Of a stretch of 64,000 nucleotides of DNA, positions 1 through 6,407 are shown piece by piece. The position numbers were made by a program, and so were the translations under genes. Source of the DNA: a virus. The stretch's first letter is position 1. Each line of letters starts with the position of its first letter. A model generated the notes under the pieces. It saw only the letters and a program-made list of their open reading frames with translations. It was not told the DNA's origin and ran no database searches. The stretch covers positions 1 to 64,000 of IMG/VR virus record IMGVR_UViG_3300029267_003762; one strand, written 5' to 3'.

Positions 1-564
1 GGGCTGACCGCTCGGAACGTGTCGGTTGCTTTGGGGCTGGCGCGCCATACCGTCGGGGCCTGGTTGCTGGGGCGCCAGGGCATCTCTTGGGAGTCGTACA
101 TGCAGGTCGTTGAGTGGGAACCCCGGCTTCGTTCTGATGAGCTGGAGCGCCTCATCGTCGTGAATACTCCAGCCAAGGGTGGTGGAAGACCCCCAGGCTC
201 AACCAACTCCGTCAGTTCGCCTGACTCTGAGCCCAAGGAAGAAGAGGAAGTACGCACAGAAGCCCCCGGTCTCGCCGTGTTTTGGCCTCATGCCCAGTAC
301 CCGTACTTGCTTTGGGGCACCGGGACCAAGTTCGAGGGCCTGTACGCTCGGGTGGAGGAGTACGGGAACAGTACCTTCCTACCCGTCGCCGTCATGGAGA
401 GGAAGACCGGCGAGGAGTTCTCTCATGTGCTGACCAGGTTGGCGCAGGAGCGCAAGGAGGCGCTCAGGGCCGTGGGACATGAGTACGACGAGAAGCTGGC
501 GGAGGCCTTGGGCGACATGCGTCTGTCCCTCAACCGAAGGTCGAAGGCCATTACAAGGAGCTGA
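1..564 (+). CDS. Unknown protein, 5'-truncated, HTH-like N-terminus
   Basis: The reading frame is open from the first base of the window, so the true start probably lies upstream. A GTG at 19 is the first in-frame start candidate but has no ribosome site before it. The first 40 residues resemble a helix-turn-helix (an LGLARHTVGAWLLGR stretch, as in Xre/Cro-like domains), followed by a low-complexity linker rich in Pro, Ser and Glu and a C-terminal helical part with several Arg/Lys. A DNA-binding role is only suggested by the HTH-like helix pair; the family is not recognised. It ends just before the next gene in the same direction. Confidence 0.55.
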   Translation, partial: GLTARNVSVALGLARHTVGAWLLGRQGISWESYMQVVEWEPRLRSDELERLIVVNTPAKGGGRPPGSTNSVSSPDSEPKEEEEVRTEAPGLAVFWPHAQYPYLLWGTGTKFEGLYARVEEYGNSTFLPVAVMERKTGEEFSHVLTRLAQERKEALRAVGHEYDEKLAEALGDMRLSLNRRSKAITRS

Positions 565-566
565 AC

Positions 567-818
567 ATGCCGACTGACAAGGACTTCGAGGACTATGACC
601 TCGACGAGAAGGCCGTCGTCACCTGCGACGAGGTCTACTGTGAGAAGGAGACGGACCTGGCCCTTCTCATCGTTTTCGACACCAACGACGACGGCTCGCA
701 GGATTCGACGTGGATCCCCAAGTCCTGCGTGCACGACGACTCCGAGGTCTATCAGGAGAACCAGGCCGGGCTACTCGTCGTCAAGCGCTGGAAGGCGGAG
801 AAGGAGGGCTGGGCATGA
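567..818 (+). CDS. Small acidic phage protein with WIPKS motif
   Basis: This 83-residue acidic protein contains two cysteines near the N-terminus, a central TWIPKSC segment and a C-terminal VVKRWKAEKEGW. The arrangement (short beta strands, W-[IL]-P-K-S, then an acidic turn and a WxAEKxG tail) is seen in many small phage proteins of unknown function. The ATG lies 3 bases after the previous stop, and the stop overlaps the next start as ATGA. No catalytic residues are apparent. Co-transcription with its neighbours is likely. Confidence 0.7.
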   Translation: MPTDKDFEDYDLDEKAVVTCDEVYCEKETDLALLIVFDTNDDGSQDSTWIPKSCVHDDSEVYQENQAGLLVVKRWKAEKEGWA

Positions 819-973
819 TGGACCACCAGTTCGAAGAGCTCCAAGGGGAGCAGGGCTGTACTGACGAGACGCTGCTCCAGCTCCTTCTCGACTACGTCAA
901 TGAGCACAACCTGAACGAGTCCGTGGGCGAGTACCTCGAGCACCGGGCGCGGGTGGAGAACAATGAAGTCTGA
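815..973 (+). CDS. Small unknown acidic protein
   Basis: A 52-residue protein begins at an ATG overlapping the previous stop (ATGA); a second in-frame ATG follows immediately at 818. It is predicted to be helical and acidic (LLQLLLDYVNEHNLNESVGEYLEHRAR). Its end overlaps the next gene by 11 bases, typical of coupled translation. No family is recognised. A longer upstream reading of the same frame would overlap the preceding gene and is less likely. Confidence 0.65.
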   Translation: MMDHQFEELQGEQGCTDETLLQLLLDYVNEHNLNESVGEYLEHRARVENNEV

Positions 974-1508
974 GGTCAAAGTCAAGACCAAGCGCTTCAT
1001 CGATTGCCCGCACTGCGGCGAGGAAGACATGTGCATCGAGCATCTGTTCGACTTCCAGTCGGGGCAAGAAGAGCGGATGGCTGGTCCGTGGCACTGCAGG
1101 CACTGCGGGCACTCGTTCTTCATCTACGTTCGCTCGGATGGTACGGCGCGGATTGAAGAGCGGGAGGAGGTCAGCTATCCCATCTTCATCCTGCTCGAGA
1201 TCCCCCCGCAAGAGCAGTCCATCTTCCTGAAGGTGGCCAGCGACTCTTACGGGCGCCCAGTGGAAGACGACGACCAGCGGTACTTCTACGAGGAGCACAC
1301 CTGCCCCGTGAACTACTTCCGCAGCGTGAAGGAGATCAAGGTCGGCGACGATGACGACCCTCATGGTCTCGCGCTGTATCGGGGATGGTTCGTCGCCGAG
1401 TCGAAAGAAGACCAGCACAAGGCGCGCTGGCTCAAGGACAACGGCAACGAGAAGCAGCACGAACAACTGCCGGAGAAGACAGAAGGAGGTACAGATGAGA
1501 ACCGTTGA
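963..1508 (+). CDS. Zinc-ribbon protein of unknown function
   Basis: This 181-residue protein has an N-terminal zinc-ribbon pattern, CPHCGEED at residues 15-22 and CRHCGHSF about 30 residues later, so four cysteines could hold one metal ion. The rest is a mixed alpha/beta region without known motifs and a charged C-terminus. It overlaps both neighbours by a few bases and sits directly upstream of thyX, so the two are probably translated together. Nucleic-acid or protein binding is possible, but nothing more specific can be said. Confidence 0.7.
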   Translation: MKSEVKVKTKRFIDCPHCGEEDMCIEHLFDFQSGQEERMAGPWHCRHCGHSFFIYVRSDGTARIEEREEVSYPIFILLEIPPQEQSIFLKVASDSYGRPVEDDDQRYFYEEHTCPVNYFRSVKEIKVGDDDDPHGLALYRGWFVAESKEDQHKARWLKDNGNEKQHEQLPEKTEGGTDENR

Positions 1509-2403
1509 ACCAAGCTACGAGATCTTGGCCATTCCCGAGGGTGAGCAGGCTCTTGCCTTGCTCGAGCGTATCGGGCGCGTGGCCTACAAGAGCGAGGACA
1601 AGATCGACAGTGGGTGGGACTGGTGCGAACGCTGTGACGGGCTCGGCTTCATTGATGTCAAGAAGGGTGTGGACGAGATCACTGAAGACTGCCCCGAGTG
1701 TGGTGGGACGCGGGGGGCACAGGTGCGCGAGCCTTCCAGTCACAAGTTCGTCCGCATGATCCTGAAGGCCGAGCGCAAGGCCAAGCTGGTTGAGATGCTC
1801 AAAGCGGCGTACCAGGAGACTTGGCGGGACGAAGAGGCCACTACGTTGGCTCACGATGACCTGCGGGAGCTTCTGGCGGACAAGACCGTACGTCTCGTGC
1901 TCGAGTACATGGAGCAGAACCCGGCACACGAGAGCGTGATCGAACACTGCTCGGCTACGGTCCTGTTCACGGGCAACCGCGGCTTCACCCACGAGCTCGT
2001 TCGCCACCGGCTGGCAGCGTTCACGCAGGAGTCGACGCGCTACTGCAACTACGCCAAGGGCAAGTTCGGCAGCGACATCACGGTCTCGCCCGATCGGCGC
2101 CCCTTGCTCGCGGAGCTCGACAACGGCAAGACCGCCATCGATGCAGCCACGCACTGGAAGGCGGCAGTGGACGAGGTCAGCTTCCGGTACATCGAGATGG
2201 TCAGGGCGGGCATCCCACCGCAGGTCGCCAGGGATGTGCTGCCCCAGGTCTTGAAGGCCGACATCGTCATGACGGCCAACTTCAGGGAGTGGAGGCACAT
2301 CTTCCGGATGCGGGACTCCAAGGCCGCGCACCCGGACATGCAGCAGCTCATGCGGCCGCTGCACGAGGAGTTCCGAAAGCTCGTCCCCATCATCTTCGAC
2401 TGA
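1495..2403 (+). CDS. thyX: Flavin-dependent thymidylate synthase ThyX with inserted zinc knuckle
   Basis: ThyX makes dTMP from dUMP using FAD, NADPH and methylenetetrahydrofolate. The family signature is present: an H-E-S-V-I-E-H segment at residues 145-151 and the ThyX motif RHRLAAFTQESTRY at about 170-183, with the conserved Arg, Ser and Tyr. The start at 1495 follows an excellent ribosome site (AAGGAGGT). At 302 residues it is longer than typical ThyX (about 220-250). The extra length is a segment near residues 40-80 with CERC (C44, C47) and CPEC (C66, C69), which looks like a DnaJ-type zinc knuckle, plus a helical stretch at about 95-130. The insertion is unusual; the synthase call itself is secure. 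Confidence 0.93.
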   Translation: MRTVEPSYEILAIPEGEQALALLERIGRVAYKSEDKIDSGWDWCERCDGLGFIDVKKGVDEITEDCPECGGTRGAQVREPSSHKFVRMILKAERKAKLVEMLKAAYQETWRDEEATTLAHDDLRELLADKTVRLVLEYMEQNPAHESVIEHCSATVLFTGNRGFTHELVRHRLAAFTQESTRYCNYAKGKFGSDITVSPDRRPLLAELDNGKTAIDAATHWKAAVDEVSFRYIEMVRAGIPPQVARDVLPQVLKADIVMTANFREWRHIFRMRDSKAAHPDMQQLMRPLHEEFRKLVPIIFD

Positions 2404-2410
2404 GGTGGGG

Positions 2411-2707
2411 ATGAAGACCAAGATTCGGTACGGCCACGACAGGTACTATGTGCTCGAGGCGGACAGGAAGGCGATGTACGCTCTTCGAGTGATGATCAGC
2501 TACGAGCGGCTGATGTCCCGCATCGGCTCGGCGTACGTGTTGACGCTCGCCTTCGTCCTGATGACTGCCTTGAGGGAGATAGAACTCGGGACCATGTTCG
2601 GCCTGTTCGCCTTCAATCTAGCCACGCTTGCGATCCCGCACGTGCACTACATCATCGACAGAAACAGGGCGAAAGAAGTCATCGAGAAGGAGGCGGAGGA
2701 TGGCTGA
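2411..2707 (+). CDS. Small two-helix membrane protein
   Basis: This protein of about 98 residues starts at ATG 2411 just after a GAGGTGGGG ribosome site that overlaps the thyX stop. Two hydrophobic segments are visible (about residues 36-54, AYVLTLAFVLMTAL, and about 61-80, FGLFAFNLATLAIPHVHYII), suggesting an inner-membrane hairpin with a basic N-terminus and a charged tail. The stop is overlapped by the next start. It could be a holin-like or superinfection-exclusion protein, but no family is recognised. Confidence 0.7.
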   Translation: MKTKIRYGHDRYYVLEADRKAMYALRVMISYERLMSRIGSAYVLTLAFVLMTALREIELGTMFGLFAFNLATLAIPHVHYIIDRNRAKEVIEKEAEDG

Positions 2708-2957
2708 CCTGCGCTACATCTCCGAGGCAAACAGGCGCGCCGCAGCTCGAAGGCTGGCGGGACATGACGTCCCCCGAGCCGGCACGCTCCACGAGATCAG
2801 CTACTGCAGACGGTGCGGCGCCGCTTTCTACAGCGAGGAGCCGTGCCCAGGGAGGAGACAATGGGAAGGATGTTCTTCATCATCTGGGACCCCAGGGACG
2901 GGGAGCCCCAGCGAGACAACGGCGTCATCACCTCGGACGGCATCATCGGCCGGGTGA
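2700..2957 (+). CDS. Small protein with Cys cluster; C-terminus uncertain
   Basis: The start overlaps the previous stop (ATGGCTGA). The first 55 residues look genuine: a basic helix and CRRCGAAF followed by EEPC, a possible zinc ribbon. Beyond that the frame runs about 97 bases into the next gene and becomes Ser/Thr/Gly-rich, as a shadow frame would. Either the proteins truly overlap or a single-base error hides the natural stop near 2860. Function unknown. Confidence 0.5.
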   Translation: MADLRYISEANRRAAARRLAGHDVPRAGTLHEISYCRRCGAAFYSEEPCPGRRQWEGCSSSSGTPGTGSPSETTASSPRTASSAG

Positions 2958-3103
2958 CCGAGGAGAACGTGTACATCAAGGCGTACGCTTCCATCAGCGA
3001 AGGCGAGAAGAGGCCCGAGGACCTCGAGGTCGGCGCGCACACCTACGCGGAGTTCTCGTTGTCCGGCTCCAAGGGCCTGTACCGCATCTACCGGGTGGCG
3101 TGA
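2861..3103 (+). CDS. Unknown small protein
   Basis: The 80-residue product starts at ATG 2861 behind a strong GGGAGGAGA ribosome site. It is predicted to be mostly beta (FFIIWDPRDG near the N-terminus; KGLYRIYRV near the C-terminus) and acidic in the middle. The stop overlaps the next start. No family is recognised, but codon use and spacing match its neighbours. Confidence 0.7.
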   Translation: MGRMFFIIWDPRDGEPQRDNGVITSDGIIGRVTEENVYIKAYASISEGEKRPEDLEVGAHTYAEFSLSGSKGLYRIYRVA

Positions 3104-3347
3104 TGGGCGAGGTCCACTACGCCAGCACCCGGCTGCACAACAACGCCGGCATGCAGTTCCCGCTGTGTCGGCAGAACGACCGGCTCCTCGACTTGAGTCT
3201 CCGCGTCAAGTTCGGCAGGACCACCGAGGTCACCTCAAGGGAGGGCTCAACTACGGCGGCTGCTACGACCTCGTCAACAAGATCGCCCCGATCTCCAAAC
3301 CGGCGTTCGAGTCGATGATGTACGAGGCGGACCAGGAGGTACCGTGA
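3103..3347 (+). pseudogene. Small gene with apparent frameshift near 3235
   Basis: An ATG overlapping the previous stop opens a frame reading VHYASTRLHNNAGMQFPLC and on to FGRTTEVT, after which it degenerates into Ser/Thr/Arg-rich sequence up to 3318. The -1 frame from about 3236 continues sensibly (KGGLNYGGCYDLVNKIAP) to a stop at 3347 that overlaps the next GTG start. One missing base around 3233-3237 would join the halves and also create a second cysteine. This may be a real frameshift mutation, a programmed -1 shift (no classical slippery heptamer is seen) or an assembly error. Confidence 0.55.
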
Positions 3348-3565
3348 ATCGAGAATACAAGCAGGGTGACCGGGTCCAGCTGCACCCCGCCACCGACTTT
3401 TGGATGAGCGGAGCCCGATACGGCGAGGTCATCCAATGCAGCCTGCGCATGAGCAAAAAGAAGCCGGACGGCACCAGGACCCACTCGTTCAAGTACAAGG
3501 TGCGCTTGGACAGCGGCCACACGGCGTGGTTCAAAGAGCAGGACATCCAGGAGAAGGTCACATGA
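3344..3565 (+). CDS. Small beta-rich basic protein
   Basis: The 73-residue product starts at GTG 3344, overlapping the previous stop (GTGA) after an AGGAGGT ribosome site. The sequence (YKQGDRVQLHPATDFWMSG ... GEVIQC ... YKVRLDSGHTAWFKEQDI) has the look of a KOW/SH3-like barrel: a Gly-Asp turn followed by short strands and an aromatic near the end. Such folds bind nucleic acid or protein. No specific family is claimed. The end overlaps the next gene by four bases. Confidence 0.7.
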   Translation: MNREYKQGDRVQLHPATDFWMSGARYGEVIQCSLRMSKKKPDGTRTHSFKYKVRLDSGHTAWFKEQDIQEKVT

Positions 3566-3978
3566 GCGGCAGCGACGAGATGGGTAGCCCCTTCAGCATG
3601 CAGGACGTGGTGCGGGACATCGTCAGGCGCGGCAGCTATGTGAAGAAGGCGCGGATGATCGTGGAGCTCGAGTTGTCGGACGGGCGCCACGCCGTTGCTC
3701 GTACCAACGAGTACACGTGCTCCGAGCAGGAGGCTGTTCAAGCTTCCATACGAGGCCTGGGCAATTCGGCTCTATTCGTGACCGTGAAGCTCGCCATGGA
3801 CGTGCTGCGGGTGCAGGCCGACCACTTCGTCGAACGCCTCGTCAAACAGGCAGAAGAAGAGGAGAAAGAAGCCGTCCGCATCAAGCAGTACTTGAACAAG
3901 CTTTCGGGCCAGGACGATGAGGAATCCAGGCTTCTTCGTTCGTGGCTACAGGATGCTCTCAAGCATCGCGGTCTTTGA
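3562..3978 (+). CDS. Unknown helical protein
   Basis: The 138-residue protein starts at ATG 3562, overlapping the previous stop. The N-terminal half contains a beta-rich segment (ARMIVELELSDGRHAVARTNEYTC); the C-terminal half is a long charged helix (about residues 85-120, QAEEEEKEAVRIKQYL), likely a coiled coil. It is the last gene before the RNA island. Family unknown. Confidence 0.65.
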   Translation: MSGSDEMGSPFSMQDVVRDIVRRGSYVKKARMIVELELSDGRHAVARTNEYTCSEQEAVQASIRGLGNSALFVTVKLAMDVLRVQADHFVERLVKQAEEEEKEAVRIKQYLNKLSGQDDEESRLLRSWLQDALKHRGL

Positions 3979-4051
3979 CTTTTCTGTTGACCGAGGTTGC
4001 CGTGGGCAGTAGAACAGAAGCCTGCCCAGGCAGCCTGGTCTTTGCATCTTC

Positions 4052-4411
4052 GGGGGTGACTTGGTTTCGACGTGGATGTCGAAGCGTCTTCTGCGTGCAG
4101 GCAGAGGCACCGGAACTGCCTTGACCAAACTGGTGCAGCGTAGTTGCCAACGACAACAACGCACTCGCCGCCGTCGCTTGATGGTGGCCGTCGACGGGCG
4201 AGGTGTCTCGCGTAGCCCTGAGGCGTCAACCACTCGAGGCTGAGCCCTACCGGTGGTCTCCTGACGGACCTGAAGAAGGGCGAGATTCATTGGGAGATGA
4301 CTGGCTGGAAAGACAGCCGAACCCCGCTGGGAGGGTAGACCAGCTACGCACGTGAACGAGGAAGCCGTGTAGCTTTCGCGGACCGCAGTTCGATTCTGCG
4401 CACCTCCACCA
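4052..4411 (+). ncRNA. ssrA: Transfer-messenger RNA (tmRNA)
   Basis: The 5' end GGGGGTGACTTGGTTTCGAC and the 3' end with T-arm CGCAG-TTCGATT-CTGCG, acceptor strand CACCTCC and encoded ACCA are classical tmRNA ends. GGGGGTG at 4052-4058 pairs with CACCTCC at 4401-4407. The tag reading frame begins at GCC 4146 and reads ANDNNALAAVA before TGA (4179-4181). tmRNA rescues stalled ribosomes and marks the product for proteolysis. The tag resembles bacterial AND(N)-type tags but carries V-A after the usual LAA end. It is a complete, single-piece gene with encoded CCA. Being phage-borne is uncommon but known. Confidence 0.93.
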
Positions 4412-4424
4412 ATAGAAAGGGCAC

Positions 4425-4907
4425 ATGATGGAGTACAACGAGGTTGTACCGCTGTACGCGGACAAGTTCTTCGCTCGTGTGGGCTCTCCTACTTCGACAG
4501 GGTGCCGAGAGTGGCAAGCCGGACTGGACAAGGACGGTTACGGCCACTTTCAGTTTCGGCACGAAGGCAAGAAGTACAAGGTTCGAGCTCATCGAGCGGC
4601 CTACATGTTGGCCGGCAACTGGCTGCCTCCGGGCGCCATTCTCCGACATACCTGCGACAATCCTGCGTGCGTGAACCCTGAGCACCTTCTGTGGGGTACA
4701 CACGCTGACAACGTTCAAGACTGCGTGAGTCGGGGAAGGAACGCGTTTGGGGAAGGTAACGGCAGGCATGTCATGTGTGACGACGAGGTGTTGGAGCTTC
4801 GAGCTTCTGCCTCTTCTTTCATCCATGAGCAAGCGCACAAGTACGGTGTCGATGAGGCGGCCATACGCGCTGCGTTAGCCCAGCGTACTTGGACCCATGT
4901 GCCTTGA
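4425..4907 (+). CDS. HNH homing endonuclease
   Basis: The 160-residue protein shows the HNH_3 arrangement: LRHTCDNPACVNPEHL around residues 73-88 with H75, the Cys77/Cys82 pair, N84 and H87, followed by W-G-T-H-A-D-N. This is the layout of free-standing and intron-borne HNH nucleases that nick DNA to spread themselves. A short helical DNA-recognition tail follows. It begins 14 bases after the tmRNA end and is followed by the tRNA cluster, a usual insertion niche for such selfish genes. Start ATG ATG at 4425 follows AAAGGG. Confidence 0.9.
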   Translation: MMEYNEVVPLYADKFFARVGSPTSTGCREWQAGLDKDGYGHFQFRHEGKKYKVRAHRAAYMLAGNWLPPGAILRHTCDNPACVNPEHLLWGTHADNVQDCVSRGRNAFGEGNGRHVMCDDEVLELRASASSFIHEQAHKYGVDEAAIRAALAQRTWTHVP

Positions 4908-5090
4908 GATCTTTGCTGCTGGGCCGATAACCCAGCGGGCAGAGTAGGTATGTTCCACCAGAGGGGCTCGCACACCCACTCGAACGGGCCAGCCGGGCCC
5001 CTTGCCGTGCGAGGCGAGGGTGGACCGGCACTTGTTCTCATCCCAGGGTGCCGACAGGCGTAAAACTGATGATGGCTTAGGTCACCTGGT

Positions 5091-5244
5091 CCGACCGAAA
5101 GCCCCCAGCTGAGCAGGGACCAGCGTGCAAGACGGGAACGTGCGCAGAGCTCAGCACACCCTTGGTCGGTTCGTTCTGACCTCGTGGTGCCCGTGACAGC
5201 CGGGATAGACCGGCACTTCTTTTGGGCTTCGGCCCTGAAGCCGG
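5091..5244 (+). ncRNA. Structured gene-free RNA segment between HNH gene and tRNAs
   Basis: 4908-5281 has no convincing coding frame and no canonical tRNA. Two strong foldable segments are visible. CCGACC 5091-5096 pairs with GGTCGG 5164-5169, enclosing GCTGAG 5108-5113 with CTCAGC 5150-5155 and GCGTGC 5123-5128 with GTGCGC 5140-5145, one long irregular hairpin. A second hairpin, 5210-5244, has CCGGC/GCCGG arms capped by GGGC-TTCG-GCCC. This could be part of a larger non-coding RNA that continues after the tRNAs, or a decayed tRNA tract. Confidence 0.4.
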
Positions 5245-5281
5245 GGAACCTTCGCCAGGCCAGCGAACTGCCATTCCTCGG

Positions 5282-5354
5282 GAGCCTGATACTCGAAGGA
5301 ACGAGTGCACGAGTTCTTGTCGTGTTTCTGCAGGTTCGAGTCCTGCCAGGCTCG
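5282..5354 (+). tRNA. tRNA-Arg(UCU)
   Basis: A full cloverleaf can be drawn: acceptor GAGCCTG 5282-5288 with CAGGCTC 5347-5353, D-stem ACTC/GAGT, anticodon stem CACGA/TCGTG with loop GTTCTTG, and T-arm GCAGG-TTCGAGT-CCTGC. The anticodon is TCT (5315-5317), reading AGA/AGG, codons rare in a high-G+C genome. Oddities are G32 and U37 in the loop. CCA is not encoded. Supplementing rare Arg codons is a usual phage tRNA role. Confidence 0.8.
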
Positions 5355-5446
5355 CTGGGTACCTGGGTCCCCCTCCGTCGACGGAGGACAGGCCCGGGGT
5401 CGGAGGGATGGGCTCCTACTCAAGCCCGTGATGATGCTGCATGCGG

Positions 5447-5512
5447 ACCTGGGTCGCTCAATGGTAGGGTACGTGGGGACACGGTATGCGGGTTCGACTC
5501 CCGTCCCATCTC
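5447..5512 (+). tRNA. Degenerate tRNA-like element
   Basis: The T-arm (GCGGG 5488-5492, loop TTCGACT, CCCGT) and a D-arm (GCTC-AATGGTA-GGGT) are clear, and the acceptor pairs at five of seven positions. Only 16 nt separate the D-stem and position 26 from the T-stem, where about 22 are expected, so there is no room for a normal 5-bp/7-nt anticodon arm. CGTG-GGGA-CACG would form a four-base-pair mini-hairpin instead. It is probably a decayed tRNA or a tRNA mimic. Confidence 0.4.
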
Positions 5513-5537
5513 ATTCAACGTGTGCAGCCTCTCTCAT

Positions 5538-5616
5538 AGCGGGATAGAGGAGTCTGGTCGTCCTCGCAGGGCTCATAACTCTGAGATCGGTGGTTCGAAC
5601 CCACCTCCCGCAACCA
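5538..5616 (+). tRNA. tRNA-Met(CAU), initiator-like, CCA encoded
   Basis: The cloverleaf has acceptor AGCGGGA 5538-5544 against TCCCGCA 5606-5612, which leaves A1 opposite A72 unpaired. The D-stem is GAGG/CCTC with A11-U24, the anticodon stem CAGGG/CTCTG with loop CTCATAA (anticodon 5574-5576), the T-arm GGTGG-TTCGAAC-CCACC, then A73 and encoded CCA. A 1-72 mismatch, A11:U24 and G29-G31 in the anticodon stem are hallmarks of bacterial initiator tRNA, so this is more likely fMet than elongator. Confidence 0.8.
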
Positions 5617-5617
5617 G

Positions 5618-5809
5618 ATGAAAGCTCGAGCAGTAGAGGTGGTGATCACGGTGCTGTGCTTGGTGGCCGCCGGCGCGGTCGCCTACTTCATGCTTCGGCC
5701 TGGTCCATGTGACGGCGTGAAGTGCCCCGAGGGCACCTACCCCATGGAGCAAGGCGCCGGACTGTTCACCTCGAGGTGCTCGTGCATCGGGCATCCGAAG
5801 GATCCGTAG
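5618..5809 (+). CDS. Small single-span membrane protein, Cys-rich exported part
   Basis: The 63-residue product opens two bases after the tRNA CCA and ends inside the 5' end of the next tRNA. A hydrophobic segment (about residues 8-26, VVITVLCLVAAGAVAYF) is followed by a short domain with CDGVKCPEG and CSC, four cysteines that could form disulphides outside the membrane. No clear ribosome site is seen. It may be an accessory membrane peptide; the reading frame could also be fortuitous between two tRNAs. Confidence 0.45.
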   Translation: MKARAVEVVITVLCLVAAGAVAYFMLRPGPCDGVKCPEGTYPMEQGAGLFTSRCSCIGHPKDP

Positions 5810-5873
5810 CTCAATTGGTGAGAGCCCCCGGCTCATAACCGGGCTGTTGGCGGTTCGAACCCGCCCGGATCTA
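5800..5873 (+). tRNA. tRNA-Met(CAU), elongator-like
   Basis: Acceptor GGATCCG 5800-5806 pairs with CGGATCT 5866-5872 (one G-U). The D-stem GCTC/GAGC, anticodon stem CCCGG/CCGGG with loop CTCATAA (CAT 5834-5836) and T-arm GGCGG-TTCGAAC-CCGCC are all complete. The discriminator is A; CCA is not encoded. The overall sequence is close to bacterial elongator tRNA-Met, although a lysidine-modified tRNA-Ile(CAU) cannot be excluded from sequence alone. Confidence 0.85.
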
Positions 5874-5874
5874 C

Positions 5875-6396
5875 TGAGTTCTGTCAGGAGGTAGGCCTAG
5901 AAGCAGCCATCCTTCAAAGAGTCGCCAATGGCAGCAGCCGGAGTACCAGCGATGGACCGCCGGCCCGAGAGGCTTCGGCCTCGAAGCGTCCCACCAGACG
6001 TTTGCACCACCAGGTTAGTCCCAGGTGGGAGTCTTAGAGCTCATTGGGGAATGTGGGCGTAGAGCCATCGGGAAGCGAATGTGGGAGGTAAACCGCGTCA
6101 GCCTTTTCAAAGCCTGGTAACAGGTGGAGTTCCTGAGTCCTGACGTGGGGGAAGTACCATCAGTAGCACGGCCGGTTTTGCCCGCACGGACGAGAGGAAC
6201 TGCGGGTTTGACTTGAAGGGATCAGAATGAGCCCTGTGCCCCTTCGGGGATGACCGGTACAGCCCTAAGAGCGTTTGGCGTAGCAGCACACTGTCAGAAC
6301 TCGCAACTCAGGGACGGCGGCATGGTGTCTGGGGAGACCCCAGGCCGGCCCGCTCGGGGGTTCATGAAACACCGCCGTCCTCTCTTTTTAGCCGCC
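5875..6396 (+). ncRNA. Putative large structured RNA containing a 23S rRNA GTPase-centre-like arm
   Basis: This half-kilobase has no coding frame and lies between a tRNA and a strong terminator. Positions 5885-5920 match the L11/thiostrepton-binding region of bacterial 23S rRNA (E. coli 1053-1088) at about 32 of 36 bases without gaps, recalled from memory and using A at 1061. The U1058-A1080 pair is replaced by G5890-C5912, a compensatory change, and the A1067 equivalent is A5899. Downstream are UUCG-capped hairpins (5969-5982; 6239-6249), and the segment finishes with a GGACGGCGG/CCGCCGTCC stem plus a U-run. It may be a member of the ornate tRNA-linked phage RNAs (GOLLD/ROOL type) or a new family. 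Confidence 0.55.
6311..6389 (+). terminator. Branched rho-independent terminator
   Basis: GGGACGGCGG 6311-6320 pairs with CCGCCGTCC 6372-6380 and is followed by TCTCTTTTT. Inside lies a second perfect hairpin, CTGGGG-AGA-CCCCAG. It closes the RNA island before the next protein gene. Confidence 0.8.
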
Positions 6397-6407
6397 AGGA
6401 GCAGAAG

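Noticed and set aside
4052-4907. Group I intron in the tmRNA carrying the HNH gene
   Set aside because: The tmRNA is complete with paired ends and encoded CCA before the HNH gene starts, so the nuclease is free-standing.
5875-6396. Contaminating or inserted 23S rRNA fragment
   Set aside because: Similarity stops at the GTPase-centre arm; flanking sequence does not follow rRNA and has its own terminator.
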